From: Pseudomonas taiwanensis DSM 21245
GTDB taxonomy: Bacteria > Pseudomonadota > Gammaproteobacteria > Pseudomonadales > Pseudomonadaceae
Reading direction: 5' to 3'
Length of the DNA stretch: 64,000 bases
Assembly: GCF_000425785.1 (NCBI RefSeq)
Contig: NZ_AUEC01000027.1
Location: forward strand, 30,178 to 94,177
The translations under genes and the position numbers were made by a program. Below are positions 8,497-16,958 of this stretch, piece after piece (position 1 is the first letter of the stretch; every line of letters begins with the position of its first letter). The notes beneath the pieces are model-generated. The model saw only the letters and a list, made by a program, of their open reading frames with translations. It was not told the DNA's origin and searched no databases.

Positions 8497-9020
8497 GGGG
8501 CGACGCTTTCCTTCGGCGTTAAGGGCAGGGTTGGGCGAAGGCGATTGTACAAGGCCAACAGCATGCCGAGTATCAGCAGGGCGCCTGGGGCAAGGCTGGC
8601 CAGATGCAGGTTCAGGCCTTCACTCAGCCATTGGCGGGTGGCGCCCAAGAGTGTGCAGATCATAACCATACCGCTCAGTTGCCATACCCACTGTCGCCAA
8701 CGCCCCTCCATTGGCAACAAGTTGTCCCACGCGATGCACGCAAGGCACAACAGCACCGGGTAGAAGCCCAGCGACTGGGCAATCGGCAAGGCCCAGGCAC
8801 GCAGGCCAAGCTGCAGGCAACTGGTAAGGGCAGCGATCAGTAGCAGGCTTGCCAGCTGGTACGCCGCTGCGCTGAGCCGGCAGCGCAGAGGCGCCAGCAA
8901 TGCCTGGTGAGCGAGCGTCAAGCCCAGCATACACAGCGCGATGCAGGCGCCTTGGGTCAACGTGCGGGTAGCCCCGAGCACGGGGAGCAGGCTGGCAGCC
9001 AGCCAGAAATAGTTATTCAT
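8493..9020 (-). CDS. rnfE: RnfE-like membrane subunit, shortened and lacking one cluster cysteine
   Basis: Inner-membrane subunit of the Rnf-type electron-transfer complex (Rnf/NqrDE family). The 175-residue product is mostly hydrophobic with about six membrane segments, but is some 50-60 residues shorter than the usual 230. In canonical RnfE a GLCP motif supplies a [2Fe-2S] ligand; here the gapless equivalent is SLLP (residues 10-13), so Cys is replaced by Leu12. The second ligand (TNCI in E. coli RsxE) appears kept as Cys95 (LACI). It overlaps rnfG by 8 bases and nth by 4. Comparison is with remembered sequences. Confidence 0.8.
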   Translation of the reverse strand: MNNYFWLAASLLPVLGATRTLTQGACIALCMLGLTLAHQALLAPLRCRLSAAAYQLASLLLIAALTSCLQLGLRAWALPIAQSLGFYPVLLCLACIAWDNLLPMEGRWRQWVWQLSGMVMICTLLGATRQWLSEGLNLHLASLAPGALLILGMLLALYNRLRPTLPLTPKESVAP

Positions 9021-9615
9021 GAACAGCGTCCTCGAGCAGCGTTTGCCGATGCTTGTCGAAGTAACTTAAGGCGTCCTGCAACGCTGCGATCACTGCCCGC
9101 GAGGTGACCGTGGCGCCCGCCAACTGGTCGAAATCTCCGTGGTCGCGCTTGAGCGCCCAGCGGTCCTTCAACTGCCGGTTGGCAAACTGTGCCAGCCAAT
9201 CCACTTGCGGGTCGATGATTCGCGCGCCCAGTCCAGGGCTTTCCTGTTGTTCGAGTACCTGGCTGCCAATCAAGCGCCCGTCGGGGGCGATGGCGATGCT
9301 CAGCTGGATGACGCCGGAATAGCCTTGGGTCTCGCTGAGCAAGATGATAGCCGTCAACCTCGTGCCGAGCGTCGCCCGGTAGGCCGCGATGATACGGCTG
9401 TGCGGCTGCTCGGCTTCGGGTACCTGCAACGCGGCGGCCAGCGGACGGTTGTCATAGCTGCCTGCGGGCAGGATGACGAGCAGTTGACGTTCCTTCAATG
9501 CTTGCTCGGCTTGGGTGATCGCGGGTTGAGTCCAGTGGTGCCAGGCCAGTGTGGCTGACACGGCCAGTCCCCCAATGGCGATCAGCCAGGCTGTCGAGGC
9601 GTTGAGGCGGTTCAC
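9013..9615 (-). CDS. rnfG: RnfG, FMN-binding periplasmic subunit
   Basis: Single-span membrane protein whose periplasmic FMN-binding domain carries covalent FMN on a threonine. The 200-residue product has an N-terminal anchor (WLIAIGGLAVSATLAWHHW, about residues 10-28) and the flavin transferase motif DFDQLAGATVT, placing the acceptor at Thr169. This motif is intact, unlike several other cofactor sites in this operon. It overlaps rnfD by 4 bases and rnfE by 8. Attachment would need ApbE, which is not in this window. Confidence 0.9.
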   Translation of the reverse strand: MNRLNASTAWLIAIGGLAVSATLAWHHWTQPAITQAEQALKERQLLVILPAGSYDNRPLAAALQVPEAEQPHSRIIAAYRATLGTRLTAIILLSETQGYSGVIQLSIAIAPDGRLIGSQVLEQQESPGLGARIIDPQVDWLAQFANRQLKDRWALKRDHGDFDQLAGATVTSRAVIAALQDALSYFDKHRQTLLEDAVHE

Positions 9616-10580
9616 GGCGAGGCCTGCGTGCGTCGCAAGGCAAGACGCTCAAGGCAGGGGACGGTAAGGTTCATCAGCAGGATGGCAAAGGCGGTGCCAT
9701 CAGGGTAACTGCCCCACGTGCGGATAAGGTAGATCAACAGGCCCGCACCGAACCCGAACAGCAACTTGGCCAAGTCGCTCTTGGGGCCGGAGACAGGTTC
9801 GGTGGCAATGAAGAAAGCCGCCAGCATGGTCGACCCGGAGAACAGGTGAAGCAAGGGTGAGCCATGGGAGTCCGAGCCCGAGCCGTTCCAGCCCAGCAAG
9901 CTGAACAGCGCAAGCCCCGCGAGCAACCCCGTCGGCGTCTGCCAGCCGAACACCTTGCGCTGCATGAGCACGAGGCCTGTGAGCAGGAACGTCAGGTTGA
10001 CCCACTCGATGCCGCGCCCGCCAAGGGTGCCGAAACCTGGATGTTGGGCGAACAGTTCGTCGATGGTCAGGCTGCGGTTGTGGCGCAGGCCGTCGAGGAT
10101 GGTCGGTTGTGCCCAGGCATCGATGGGCTCGTTGGCCAACACCTGTTGCAGGCTGTCCAGAAGGCCGGGCGACTGCCCCGGCCAATGGTTCATGTGCAGC
10201 GGGAAGCACAGCAGTACCAAGGCGTAGCCGACCATGGCCGGGTTGAACAGATTGCGGCCCACACCCCCAAAGGCTTGCTTGCCAATACCAATGGCGGCGC
10301 TGGCGGCGATCACCGGAATCCACCAGGGCGCGTGGGTCGGCAGGGCGGCAGTCAGCAGCACTGCGGTCACCAGTGCACTGCCATCGGCCAGCGTTTCGGC
10401 GACGGGCTGGCCGCGCAATGCCAGCAGCGATGCTTCACAGGCCAGGGCTGCGCCGCAGCACAACAGCAAGCTCAACAATAGGCCCCAGCCGTGCAGCCAG
10501 AACAGTGCCAACAGGCCAGGCACGCAGGCCAGCAGCACCAGCCCCATGGCGTTGCGCATTCGCGGCTCAGGCGCTGCCAT
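9612..10580 (-). CDS. rnfD: RnfD-like membrane flavoprotein subunit
   Basis: Multi-spanning inner-membrane subunit (RnfD/NqrB family), 322 residues from ATG 10580. Conserved landmarks are [13 protein letters not shown] (about 108-120), [19 protein letters not shown] (about 245-263) and [17 protein letters not shown] (about 292-308). The usual covalent-FMN motif D-G-x-S-x-A-T appears as DAWAQPT with Thr160 kept but the Ser and Ala replaced by Ala and Pro, so flavinylation is doubtful. Start chosen because it overlaps the end of rnfB by 14 bases and begins where homology begins; a longer in-frame extension only reads through rnfB. Confidence 0.85.
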   Translation of the reverse strand: MAAPEPRMRNAMGLVLLACVPGLLALFWLHGWGLLLSLLLCCGAALACEASLLALRGQPVAETLADGSALVTAVLLTAALPTHAPWWIPVIAASAAIGIGKQAFGGVGRNLFNPAMVGYALVLLCFPLHMNHWPGQSPGLLDSLQQVLANEPIDAWAQPTILDGLRHNRSLTIDELFAQHPGFGTLGGRGIEWVNLTFLLTGLVLMQRKVFGWQTPTGLLAGLALFSLLGWNGSGSDSHGSPLLHLFSGSTMLAAFFIATEPVSGPKSDLAKLLFGFGAGLLIYLIRTWGSYPDGTAFAILLMNLTVPCLERLALRRTQASP

Positions 10581-11412
10581 TTTCAGGGCCTGCCTGAAGC
10601 GCATCGAGGTGTTGCTGGGCCTGGTCAGCGGCAGCTTGCAACGTTTGCAGTTGAGCGAGCTGGTCGTCGCTGGGCGTTGCGCCAAGCGCGGTTCGGGCCT
10701 TGCTCAGCTGCGCCCGGCTCATGGCTGCGGCAATCTTGGCCTGTTTGAGTGCCGCATCATTGTTGGAGGCTTGCTGGGCTTGTACCCGTTCCATGGCCGC
10801 CTTGATCGGGTCGGACGCCCTTAGTGTGCTGTCAGGTGCGCTCGCGGCTTTGGCTGTATGGCGTGCCGCACGCTGGGCTTCGCGGCGGGCTTCATCGCGC
10901 AGCAGGCGGATCGCGCGCTGTTCATGGCGATGACGCGCCTGATCGCGACGCCGCTGGCGGTCCTGCAATTGCCTGGGGGTATGGGCCAAGCCACCGACTA
11001 CCGGTACGACATCGGGCGGTACGGGGAGCATGTCGATGCAGTCGACCGGGCAAGGGGCCAGGCACAGGTCGCAGCCGGTGCACTCGGCGGCGATCACGGT
11101 GTGCATCAGCTTGGCCGCCCCGACTATGGCATCGACTGGACAGGCCTGGATGCACTTGGTGCAGCCGATGCACTCCGCTTCGCGTATGAACGCCACCTGC
11201 GGTGGCGCGCTGCCACGCTGTGGGTCAGGCGCGATCACCGGGAGGTCCAGCAAGGAGGCCAGGGCCTGGATGGTTTCGCTGCCGCCTGGCGGACATTTAT
11301 TGATCGCTTCGCCCGCGGCAAGACCTTCGGCATAGGGCCGACAGCCTGGGTGGCCGCATTTACCGCATTGGGTTTGCGGTAGCAGGGCGTCGATGCGTTG
11401 TATCAGACTCAT
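10567..11412 (-). CDS. rnfB: RnfB-like polyferredoxin without membrane anchor and with an RnfC-like tail
   Basis: Electron-carrying subunit. An N-terminal Fe-S domain has Cys16, 19, 24 and 40 ([10 protein letters not shown]...KCPPGG) and two [4Fe-4S] ferredoxin motifs have Cys81/84/87/91 and Cys111/114/117/121. Usual RnfB starts with a hydrophobic helix of about 25 residues; here the ATG at 11412 enters directly at [16 protein letters not shown], so the anchor is missing. Residues 145-281 form a charged coiled-coil-like extension rich in Arg/Ala/Gln that resembles the C-terminal repeats of RnfC (for example [14 protein letters not shown]). The start overlaps the rnfA stop by 4 bases, which supports it strongly. 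Confidence 0.88.
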   Translation of the reverse strand: MSLIQRIDALLPQTQCGKCGHPGCRPYAEGLAAGEAINKCPPGGSETIQALASLLDLPVIAPDPQRGSAPPQVAFIREAECIGCTKCIQACPVDAIVGAAKLMHTVIAAECTGCDLCLAPCPVDCIDMLPVPPDVVPVVGGLAHTPRQLQDRQRRRDQARHRHEQRAIRLLRDEARREAQRAARHTAKAASAPDSTLRASDPIKAAMERVQAQQASNNDAALKQAKIAAAMSRAQLSKARTALGATPSDDQLAQLQTLQAAADQAQQHLDALQAGPENGSA

Positions 11413-11957
11413 TGTGTGAATAATCCGTTCAGGCCGGAGAACGCCATCGCCATGATCCCGGCGCCGAGCAAGTCGATGGGCAAGCCCCGCAGGCTGACCG
11501 GGATGTCGGCCTGTTCGGTGCGCTGGCGCAGGTCGTTGAACAGCGCCAGTGCCAGCCAGAAGCCAAGGCCAGTCAGTAGCGCACTGGTGGTGACCACCAG
11601 TGCGCCCTGGCCTTCGGCCGTCGCTTGTACCGACAAGCCTAGCAGTGGAGCCCCGGCTGGCATGAGCGCCGTTAGCGCGGTAACAGGCCAGTCTGGCCGT
11701 AACTTTGCCAGTACCCATTGCACCGCCCAACTCACCAGCGCGAGCCATGGAAGTAGCAGCAACAGTTGCAGATCCTGCAGTTGCCAGGGCACCAGCAGTA
11801 CGCGCACCAGCAATTGCCCGCCAGTCACTCCCAGTAAGATCGCCAATGCGCACGCCATGCCAAGCACATGCACGTGCAGCCGCGAAGCGGGCTGGCGTTG
11901 AAGGGTCAGGAAGCTGATCAGTGCAGCGCTGACCAGAACCAGCATGTAGTCGTTCAT
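11409..11957 (-). CDS. rnfA: RnfA-like membrane subunit lacking both cluster cysteines
   Basis: First gene of the operon. The 182-residue, strongly hydrophobic protein keeps the overall RnfA layout: [20 protein letters not shown] at the start and [17 protein letters not shown]...ADIPVSLRG...[14 protein letters not shown] at the end, matching canonical RnfA segments. But the GLCPFMG loop that holds one [2Fe-2S] cysteine is removed by a roughly seven-residue deletion near residue 23, and the TTNC segment reads PAGA, so the second ligand is lost too. Divergence is high, so the name is by position and pattern. Confidence 0.75.
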   Translation of the reverse strand: MNDYMLVLVSAALISFLTLQRQPASRLHVHVLGMACALAILLGVTGGQLLVRVLLVPWQLQDLQLLLLLPWLALVSWAVQWVLAKLRPDWPVTALTALMPAGAPLLGLSVQATAEGQGALVVTTSALLTGLGFWLALALFNDLRQRTEQADIPVSLRGLPIDLLGAGIMAMAFSGLNGLFTQ

Positions 11958-11998
11958 GGGATGACGATAGCCGGGAAATGTCGGCCGTGGATGCAAAT

Positions 11999-12020
11999 GC
12001 CCCGGCGGTTGAGCCGGGGC
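11999..12020 (-). terminator. Hairpin between metG and rnfA
   Basis: GCCCCGGC (11999-12006), loop GGTTGA, GCCGGGGC (12013-12020). On the minus strand it is followed by ATTTGC, a poor T-run, so it may be a partial terminator of metG that lets some transcription into rnfA. Confidence 0.5.
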
Positions 12021-12027
12021 TGGGGCG

Positions 12028-14067
12028 TTACTTGATGCGTTGGCCTGGCTTGGCACCACTGTCGGGGCTGAGCAGGTAGATTTCTTCACCACCAGGGCCT
12101 GCCGCCATGACCATGCCTTCGGAAACGCCGAAGCGCATTTTGCGCGGCTTGAGGTTGGCAACCATCATGGTCAGGCGGCCTTCCAGCTTCGATGGGTCAG
12201 GGTAGGCCGACTTGATGCCCGAGAACACGTTGCGTTGTTCGTCACCGATGTCCAGTGTCAGGCGCAGCAGCTTGTCTGCGCCTTCAACCGATTCGGCCTT
12301 GACGATCAGCGCCACGCGCAGGTCGACGGCGGCGAAGGTGTCGAACTCGATTTCGGCCGACAGTGGGTCCTTGGCCAGTTCGCCGTTGCCAGCAGGGGCC
12401 TTGGCTTCGGCGGCCAGCAGGTCTTCCTTGCTGGCGGCGACCATGGCTTCGACCTTGGCAGGTTCGATGCGGCTCATCAGCGCCTTGAATGGGTTGAGCT
12501 TGTGATTTTCCAGGCGCAACAGGTGGTCATTCCAGGACAGCGGGGCGACGTTGAGGAACGCCTCGGCATCGGCGGCCAGTACCGGCAGTACCGGTTTGAG
12601 GAAGATCACCAACTGACGGAACAGGTTGATGCCCTGGGCGCAGATAGCCTGGACTTCATCCTGCTTGCCTTCCTGCTTGGCCAGCGACCACGGCGCCTTG
12701 TCGGCGATCCAGGCGTTGGCGCGGTCGGCCAGTGCCATGATTTCGCGCATGGCCCGACCAAAGTCGCGACCTTCGTAGGCTTCGGCGATCGATGGCGCCG
12801 CCGCCAGGAACGCTTCGGTCAGCTCGGGTGCGGCGTCGCCGGCAACCATCACGCCGTCATTGCCCTTGTGAATGAAGCCTGCGCAACGGCTGGCGATGTT
12901 GACCACCTTGCCGACCAGGTCGGAGTTGACCTTCTGCACGAAGTCTTCGAGGTTCAGGTCCAGGTCGTCGACGCCACGTCCCAGCTTGGAGGCATAGTAG
13001 TAGCGCAGGTATTCGGGCTGCAGGTGGTCCAGATAGGTGCGCGCCTTGATGAAGGTGCCGCGCGACTTGGACATTTTCGCGCCGTTGACGGTCAGGTAGC
13101 CGTGCACGTTGATGCCGGTTGGCTTGCGGAACCCCGAACCTTCGAGCATCGCTGGCCAGAACAGGGCGTGGAAGTTGACGATGTCCTTGCCGATGAAGTG
13201 GTACAGCTCGGCCTTGGAGTCTTCTTTCCAGAATGCGTCGAAGTCAAGCTCCGGACGGCGTGCGCAGAGGTTCTTGAAGCTGGCCATGTAGCCGATCGGC
13301 GCGTCCAGCCAGACATAGAAGTACTTGCCCGGCTCGCCTGGGATCTCGAAGCCGAAGTACGGCGCATCACGAGAGATGTCCCACTCCTGCAGGCCGGCGT
13401 CCAGCCATTCGGCGAGCTTGTTGGCCACTGCGTCCTGCAAGGTGCCGCTGCGGGTCCACTGCTGCAGCATGGCCTGGAAGTCGGGGAGCTTGAAGAAGAA
13501 GTGCTGCGAGTCGCGCAAGACCGGGGTCGCCCCCGAGATGGCCGACTTGGGGTTCTTCAACTCGGTCGGCGCGTAGGTGGCACCGCACTTCTCGCAGTTG
13601 TCACCGTACTGATCTTCGGCCGCGCACTTGGGGCAGGTGCCCTTGATGAAGCGGTCAGCCAGGAACATGCCCTTCTCTGGGTCGAAGTACTGGGTGACCG
13701 AACGGGTGGCAATGTGTCCGGCATCACGCAGGCGCGTGTAGATCATGCTGGACAGCTCGCGGTTTTCTTCGCAGTGGGTGGAGTGGAAGTTATCGAAGTC
13801 CACCAGGAAATCGGCGAAGTCGCTGCTGTGTTCGGCCTGGACGTTGGCGATCAGTTGCTCAGGCGTGATGCCTTCCTTCTCGGCGCGCAACATGATGGCC
13901 GAGCCGTGGGCGTCGTCGGCGCAGACATAGATGCACTGGTTGCCACGCAGTTTCTGGAAGCGAACCCACATGTCCGTCTGGATGTACTCGAGCATATGGC
14001 CAAGGTGGATGGATCCATTGGCATAGGGCAGGGCGCTGGTGACGAGAATCTGGCGTGGCTCGGACAT
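12028..14067 (-). CDS. metG: Methionyl-tRNA synthetase
   Basis: Charges tRNA-Met in the cytoplasm. The 679-residue protein has the class I signature [13 protein letters not shown] near residue 15, a zinc knuckle CPKC...NCEKC (about 144-161), the KMSKS loop ([10 protein letters not shown], about 335), and a C-terminal EMAP/TRBD tRNA-binding domain (about 575-679, [20 protein letters not shown]). This is the long dimeric form. Start ATG 14067 ([18 protein letters not shown]) is set by homology; in-frame sequence further upstream is not conserved-looking and crosses the divergent promoter region. Confidence 0.98.
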   Translation of the reverse strand: MSEPRQILVTSALPYANGSIHLGHMLEYIQTDMWVRFQKLRGNQCIYVCADDAHGSAIMLRAEKEGITPEQLIANVQAEHSSDFADFLVDFDNFHSTHCEENRELSSMIYTRLRDAGHIATRSVTQYFDPEKGMFLADRFIKGTCPKCAAEDQYGDNCEKCGATYAPTELKNPKSAISGATPVLRDSQHFFFKLPDFQAMLQQWTRSGTLQDAVANKLAEWLDAGLQEWDISRDAPYFGFEIPGEPGKYFYVWLDAPIGYMASFKNLCARRPELDFDAFWKEDSKAELYHFIGKDIVNFHALFWPAMLEGSGFRKPTGINVHGYLTVNGAKMSKSRGTFIKARTYLDHLQPEYLRYYYASKLGRGVDDLDLNLEDFVQKVNSDLVGKVVNIASRCAGFIHKGNDGVMVAGDAAPELTEAFLAAAPSIAEAYEGRDFGRAMREIMALADRANAWIADKAPWSLAKQEGKQDEVQAICAQGINLFRQLVIFLKPVLPVLAADAEAFLNVAPLSWNDHLLRLENHKLNPFKALMSRIEPAKVEAMVAASKEDLLAAEAKAPAGNGELAKDPLSAEIEFDTFAAVDLRVALIVKAESVEGADKLLRLTLDIGDEQRNVFSGIKSAYPDPSKLEGRLTMMVANLKPRKMRFGVSEGMVMAAGPGGEEIYLLSPDSGAKPGQRIK

Positions 14068-14222
14068 GTTGGCTCGGCTACTTATCTGGCTCGGGTAAAA
14101 ACAAGGGTGATCGGCAACTATAAAGGGCTGGGAAATATATTTCACCCTAAGGACGCATCTACTGACGATTGACGGGTTAGGATAAGCGCCTGTTTCACTT
14201 TCGTTTGCCAATGGGAGCCTCC

Positions 14223-15317
14223 ATGAGTGCCGTCACCCGTGCCGCCGTCGAAGGCGTGCTTCGCCAGTACACCGACCCGTATCTGAACCTGGACCCCGTG
14301 AGCGCCGGCTGCGTGCGGGCCATCGACATCCAGGGCGGCCAGGTCAGCGTGCAGTTGCAGTTGGGGTATGCCGCTGGCCTGTTCAAGAATGGCTGGGCCC
14401 AGGTGCTGCAGACAGCGATTGAGAACCTCGACGGCGTCACCTCGGCCCAAGTGTCGATCGACTGCGTGGTGGCTGCGCACAAAGCCCAGGCCCAGGTGCC
14501 GGCCATGGCCAATGTCAAGAACATCATCGCCGTGGCGTCCGGCAAGGGCGGGGTAGGCAAGTCGACCACCGCGGCCAACCTGGCCCTGGCACTGGCCCGT
14601 GAAGGCGCCCGAGTGGGCATTCTGGATGCCGACATCTATGGCCCGAGCCAAGGTGTGATGTTCGGTATCGCCGAAGGTACGCGCCCGCAGATCCGCGAGC
14701 AGAAGTGGTTCGTACCGATCAAGGCCCATGGTGTGGAAGTCATGTCCATGGCGTTCCTGACCGACGACAACACACCGATGGTCTGGCGTGGCCCGATGGT
14801 CTCCGGCGCGCTGTTGCAACTGGTGACCCAGACCGCCTGGGACGACCTTGACTACCTGGTGATCGACATGCCGCCCGGCACGGGCGACATCCAGCTGACC
14901 CTGGCTCAGAAGGTGCCGGTGGCCGGTTCAGTGATCGTCACCACACCTCAGGACCTGGCGTTGCTGGACGCCAAGAAAGGCGTGGAAATGTTCCGCAAGG
15001 TGAACATCCCGGTATTGGGTGTGGTGGAAAACATGGCCGTGCACATTTGCTCGAACTGCGGCCACGCCGAGCACCTGTTCGGTGAGGGCGGCGGTGAGAA
15101 ACTGGCTGCGCAGTACGGTGTCGACCTGCTGGCCTCGTTGCCGTTGTCGATGCTGATTCGCGAACAGGCAGACAACGGCAAGCCGACGGCCATCGCCGAG
15201 CCGGAAAGCCAGATCGCCATGGTTTATCAAGAGCTGGCTCGCCAGGTGGGCGCGCGGATCGTGCTGCAGGAAGCGGCTGCACCGGCGATGCCGAGCATCA
15301 CCATCAGCGAAGACTGA
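14223..15317 (+). CDS. apbC: Iron-sulfur cluster carrier ATPase ApbC/Mrp
   Basis: P-loop ATPase of the Mrp/NBP35 group that binds and delivers [4Fe-4S] clusters to apoproteins. The 364-residue product has an N-terminal MIP18-like domain (about residues 5-85), a deviant Walker [21 protein letters not shown] (about 107-126), the switch segment [10 protein letters not shown], and the cluster-binding pair CSNC (about residue 276). GGGAG precedes the ATG at 14223. It is divergent from metG, an arrangement also seen in other gammaproteobacteria. A shared bidirectional terminator follows. Confidence 0.95.
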   Translation: MSAVTRAAVEGVLRQYTDPYLNLDPVSAGCVRAIDIQGGQVSVQLQLGYAAGLFKNGWAQVLQTAIENLDGVTSAQVSIDCVVAAHKAQAQVPAMANVKNIIAVASGKGGVGKSTTAANLALALAREGARVGILDADIYGPSQGVMFGIAEGTRPQIREQKWFVPIKAHGVEVMSMAFLTDDNTPMVWRGPMVSGALLQLVTQTAWDDLDYLVIDMPPGTGDIQLTLAQKVPVAGSVIVTTPQDLALLDAKKGVEMFRKVNIPVLGVVENMAVHICSNCGHAEHLFGEGGGEKLAAQYGVDLLASLPLSMLIREQADNGKPTAIAEPESQIAMVYQELARQVGARIVLQEAAAPAMPSITISED

Positions 15318-15344
15318 GGTTCGCTCAGGAGGCTGCGCGGCAGG

Positions 15345-15360
15345 CGCCGGTTTGCCGGCG
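15345..15360. repeat. REP-like palindrome
   Basis: CGCCGG-TTTG-CCGGCG. Resembles the GCCGGC-nn-GCCGGC core seen at 34400 and 36899 in this window, and lies in the 3' region after apbC, a usual place for Pseudomonas REP elements. Confidence 0.45.
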
Positions 15361-15453
15361 ATCACCGACGCGGCCACCACCAAGCAGCGCGCCAGCGCCT
15401 GCAAGCACCGTGACGATTTTCCGATCACTGCAGTAGCAGTGTGATCCAGGCAT

Positions 15454-15483
15454 AAAAAAACCCGCCAGATGGCGGGTTTTTTT
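15454..15483. terminator. Bidirectional terminator between apbC and the cold-shock gene
   Basis: A7-CCCGCC-AGAT-GGCGGG-T7. A-run and T-run on either side let it stop both the rightward apbC transcript and the leftward csp transcript. Confidence 0.92.
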
Positions 15484-15506
15484 GAAAGCGAGGAAGCGAG
15501 ATCGAC

Positions 15507-15716
15507 TTAGGCGATCTGAACTTCTTCAGCCTGCATGCCTTTCTGGCCGCGGGTAGCGACGAAAGTAACAGCCTGGCCTTCTTTCAGGGTTTTGAAGCCG
15601 TCAGCTTGGATGGCTTTGAAGTGCACGAACAGGTCGTCGCCCGACTGAGGGGTGATGAAGCCGTAGCCCTTCTCATCGTTGAACCACTTAACAACACCGG
15701 ATTGACGGTTGGACAT
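15507..15716 (-). CDS. Cold-shock-domain protein (CspA family)
   Basis: A 69-residue single-stranded nucleic acid binding protein, probably an RNA chaperone. The cold-shock domain fills the protein, with RNP1 KGYGFITP and RNP2 DLFVHFKAI. Start ATG at 15716 is preceded by AAGGAGACAG on the minus strand. A long stretch of over 300 bases upstream has no gene and may include a structured 5' leader, as in cold-inducible csp mRNAs. Which CspA paralogue it is cannot be decided from sequence alone. Confidence 0.95.
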   Translation of the reverse strand: MSNRQSGVVKWFNDEKGYGFITPQSGDDLFVHFKAIQADGFKTLKEGQAVTFVATRGQKGMQAEEVQIA

Positions 15717-16045
15717 GTTTCTGTCTCCTTGGACAAAGTTGATTACGGTCAGGAAAAACCCTGGCCGGGACTGAGCGCAAAGAGAGCAGAAAATTCAGCG
15801 ATGGGTCGATAGGAATCGTGCATCAAACTAGAGATTCTCGGTGTCACGTGCAGCACAGTGGCGTCACCTTAACCCACTTTCCACGACCTGCCAATCACCA
15901 AGATGGCCTTTGTCGAAATTCAGATCGACGGCCACCGTAGGCCCCGTCTGGCGCGGGGTGCGGCATGGAACTTTAACCTGAGCGCGTGGACCGGTAAGAT
16001 GCGCATCTCGATTTTCACCTCGCAACCCTTCAGGACACCCCCGCC
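15717..16045. promoter_or_regulatory. Divergent control region of csp and dcd
   Basis: This 329-base gap has no credible gene. It must hold the csp promoter and long leader on the minus strand and the dcd promoter on the plus strand. I see no clear operator or riboswitch-like structure. Confidence 0.4.
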
Positions 16046-16612
16046 ATGAGCATCAAATCGGACAAGTGGATTCGCCGCATGGCGCAGGAACACGGCATGA
16101 TCGAACCGTTCGTCGAGCGCCAGGTGCGCGGCGAGCAGGACAGCCGGGTGATTTCCTTCGGCGTCTCCAGCTACGGCTACGACGTGCGCTGTGCCGACGA
16201 ATTCAAGGTGTTCACCAACATCAACTCGGCCACGGTCGACCCGAAGAACTTCGATGCCGGTAGCTTCGTCGACGTCAAGAGCGATGTCTGCATCATCCCG
16301 CCAAACTCCTTTGCCCTGGCGCGCACGGTCGAGTATTTCCGTATTCCACGCAACGTACTGACCATCTGCCTGGGCAAAAGCACCTATGCCCGTTGCGGCA
16401 TCATCGTCAACGTCACCCCGCTCGAGCCTGAGTGGGAAGGGCACGTGACCCTGGAATTCTCCAACACCACCACCCTGCCGGCGAAAATCTATGCCAACGA
16501 GGGTGTGGCGCAGATGCTGTTCCTCGAGTCCGACGAAGAATGTGAAGTGTCCTACAAGGACCGCGGCGGCAAATACCAAGGTCAGCGCGGCGTCACCCTG
16601 CCGCGTACCTGA
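16046..16612 (+). CDS. dcd: dCTP deaminase
   Basis: Converts dCTP to dUTP, feeding dTTP synthesis. The 188-residue protein is a trimeric dUTPase-fold enzyme, with the motifs [23 protein letters not shown], the catalytic Glu region [17 protein letters not shown], and the C-terminal [12 protein letters not shown] lid. Length and start (ATG 16046, [13 protein letters not shown]) are typical. No Dut-fusion features, so it is the monofunctional deaminase. Confidence 0.97.
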   Translation: MSIKSDKWIRRMAQEHGMIEPFVERQVRGEQDSRVISFGVSSYGYDVRCADEFKVFTNINSATVDPKNFDAGSFVDVKSDVCIIPPNSFALARTVEYFRIPRNVLTICLGKSTYARCGIIVNVTPLEPEWEGHVTLEFSNTTTLPAKIYANEGVAQMLFLESDEECEVSYKDRGGKYQGQRGVTLPRT

Positions 16613-16709
16613 GTCGACGAGCGCGGGGAATTCCTTGCGCCTTTGGCACTCCAACGAGGTAACCGTGCCGATGCGCGTGAGGCGCATCGGCTCTGCTCAG
16701 GAGCTGTCA

Positions 16710-16937
16710 ATGAAACTCCATCCCGCGATCAGTGCGAAGCTGGCTGTGCTTGAGCCTAATCAGATCGGCCTGCTGGCGTGGTCATTGCTGGCGCACCCGC
16801 TGCCGATGCAGGCGGGCGGTGTGCCGCATCAGCCCGACCCTGATACTCCGCAGCCGCCCGACCCTGGTGAAGGCCAACCCATGGAGCCCGGCGAGCCAAC
16901 CTTGCCCGACGAGCCACCGCCTTCCCCCGTGGCCTGA
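16710..16937 (+). CDS. Small proline-rich hypothetical protein
   Basis: A 75-residue reading frame beginning MKLHPAISAKLAVLEPNQIG, with CAGGAG six bases upstream of ATG 16710. The first 45 residues are ordinary; the rest is a Pro/Glu/Asp/Gly-rich, surely disordered tail (for example PDPDTPQPPDPGEGQP). I do not know its function. The good ribosome site and consistent codon use support a real gene. It is convergent with the deacylase gene, with only 21 bases between the stops. Confidence 0.6.
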   Translation: MKLHPAISAKLAVLEPNQIGLLAWSLLAHPLPMQAGGVPHQPDPDTPQPPDPGEGQPMEPGEPTLPDEPPPSPVA

Positions 16938-16958
16938 CACCCGGCTGCCTGAGCGTGC

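Noticed and set aside
10581..10685. An N-terminally extended RnfD starting at 10685
   Set aside because: The extension is only an out-of-frame reading of the rnfB end; the 14-base overlap start at 10580 fits the coupled operon and the family start.
12040..14172. A 710-residue open frame on the plus strand over metG
   Set aside because: It is the exact antisense of metG in a high-GC genome, with no ribosome site and no recognisable domain. Stop-free antisense frames are expected here.
14068..14211. A longer metG start at 14211
   Set aside because: The extra 48 residues are not MetG-like and would use up the divergent promoter region with apbC; ATG 14067 matches the family start.
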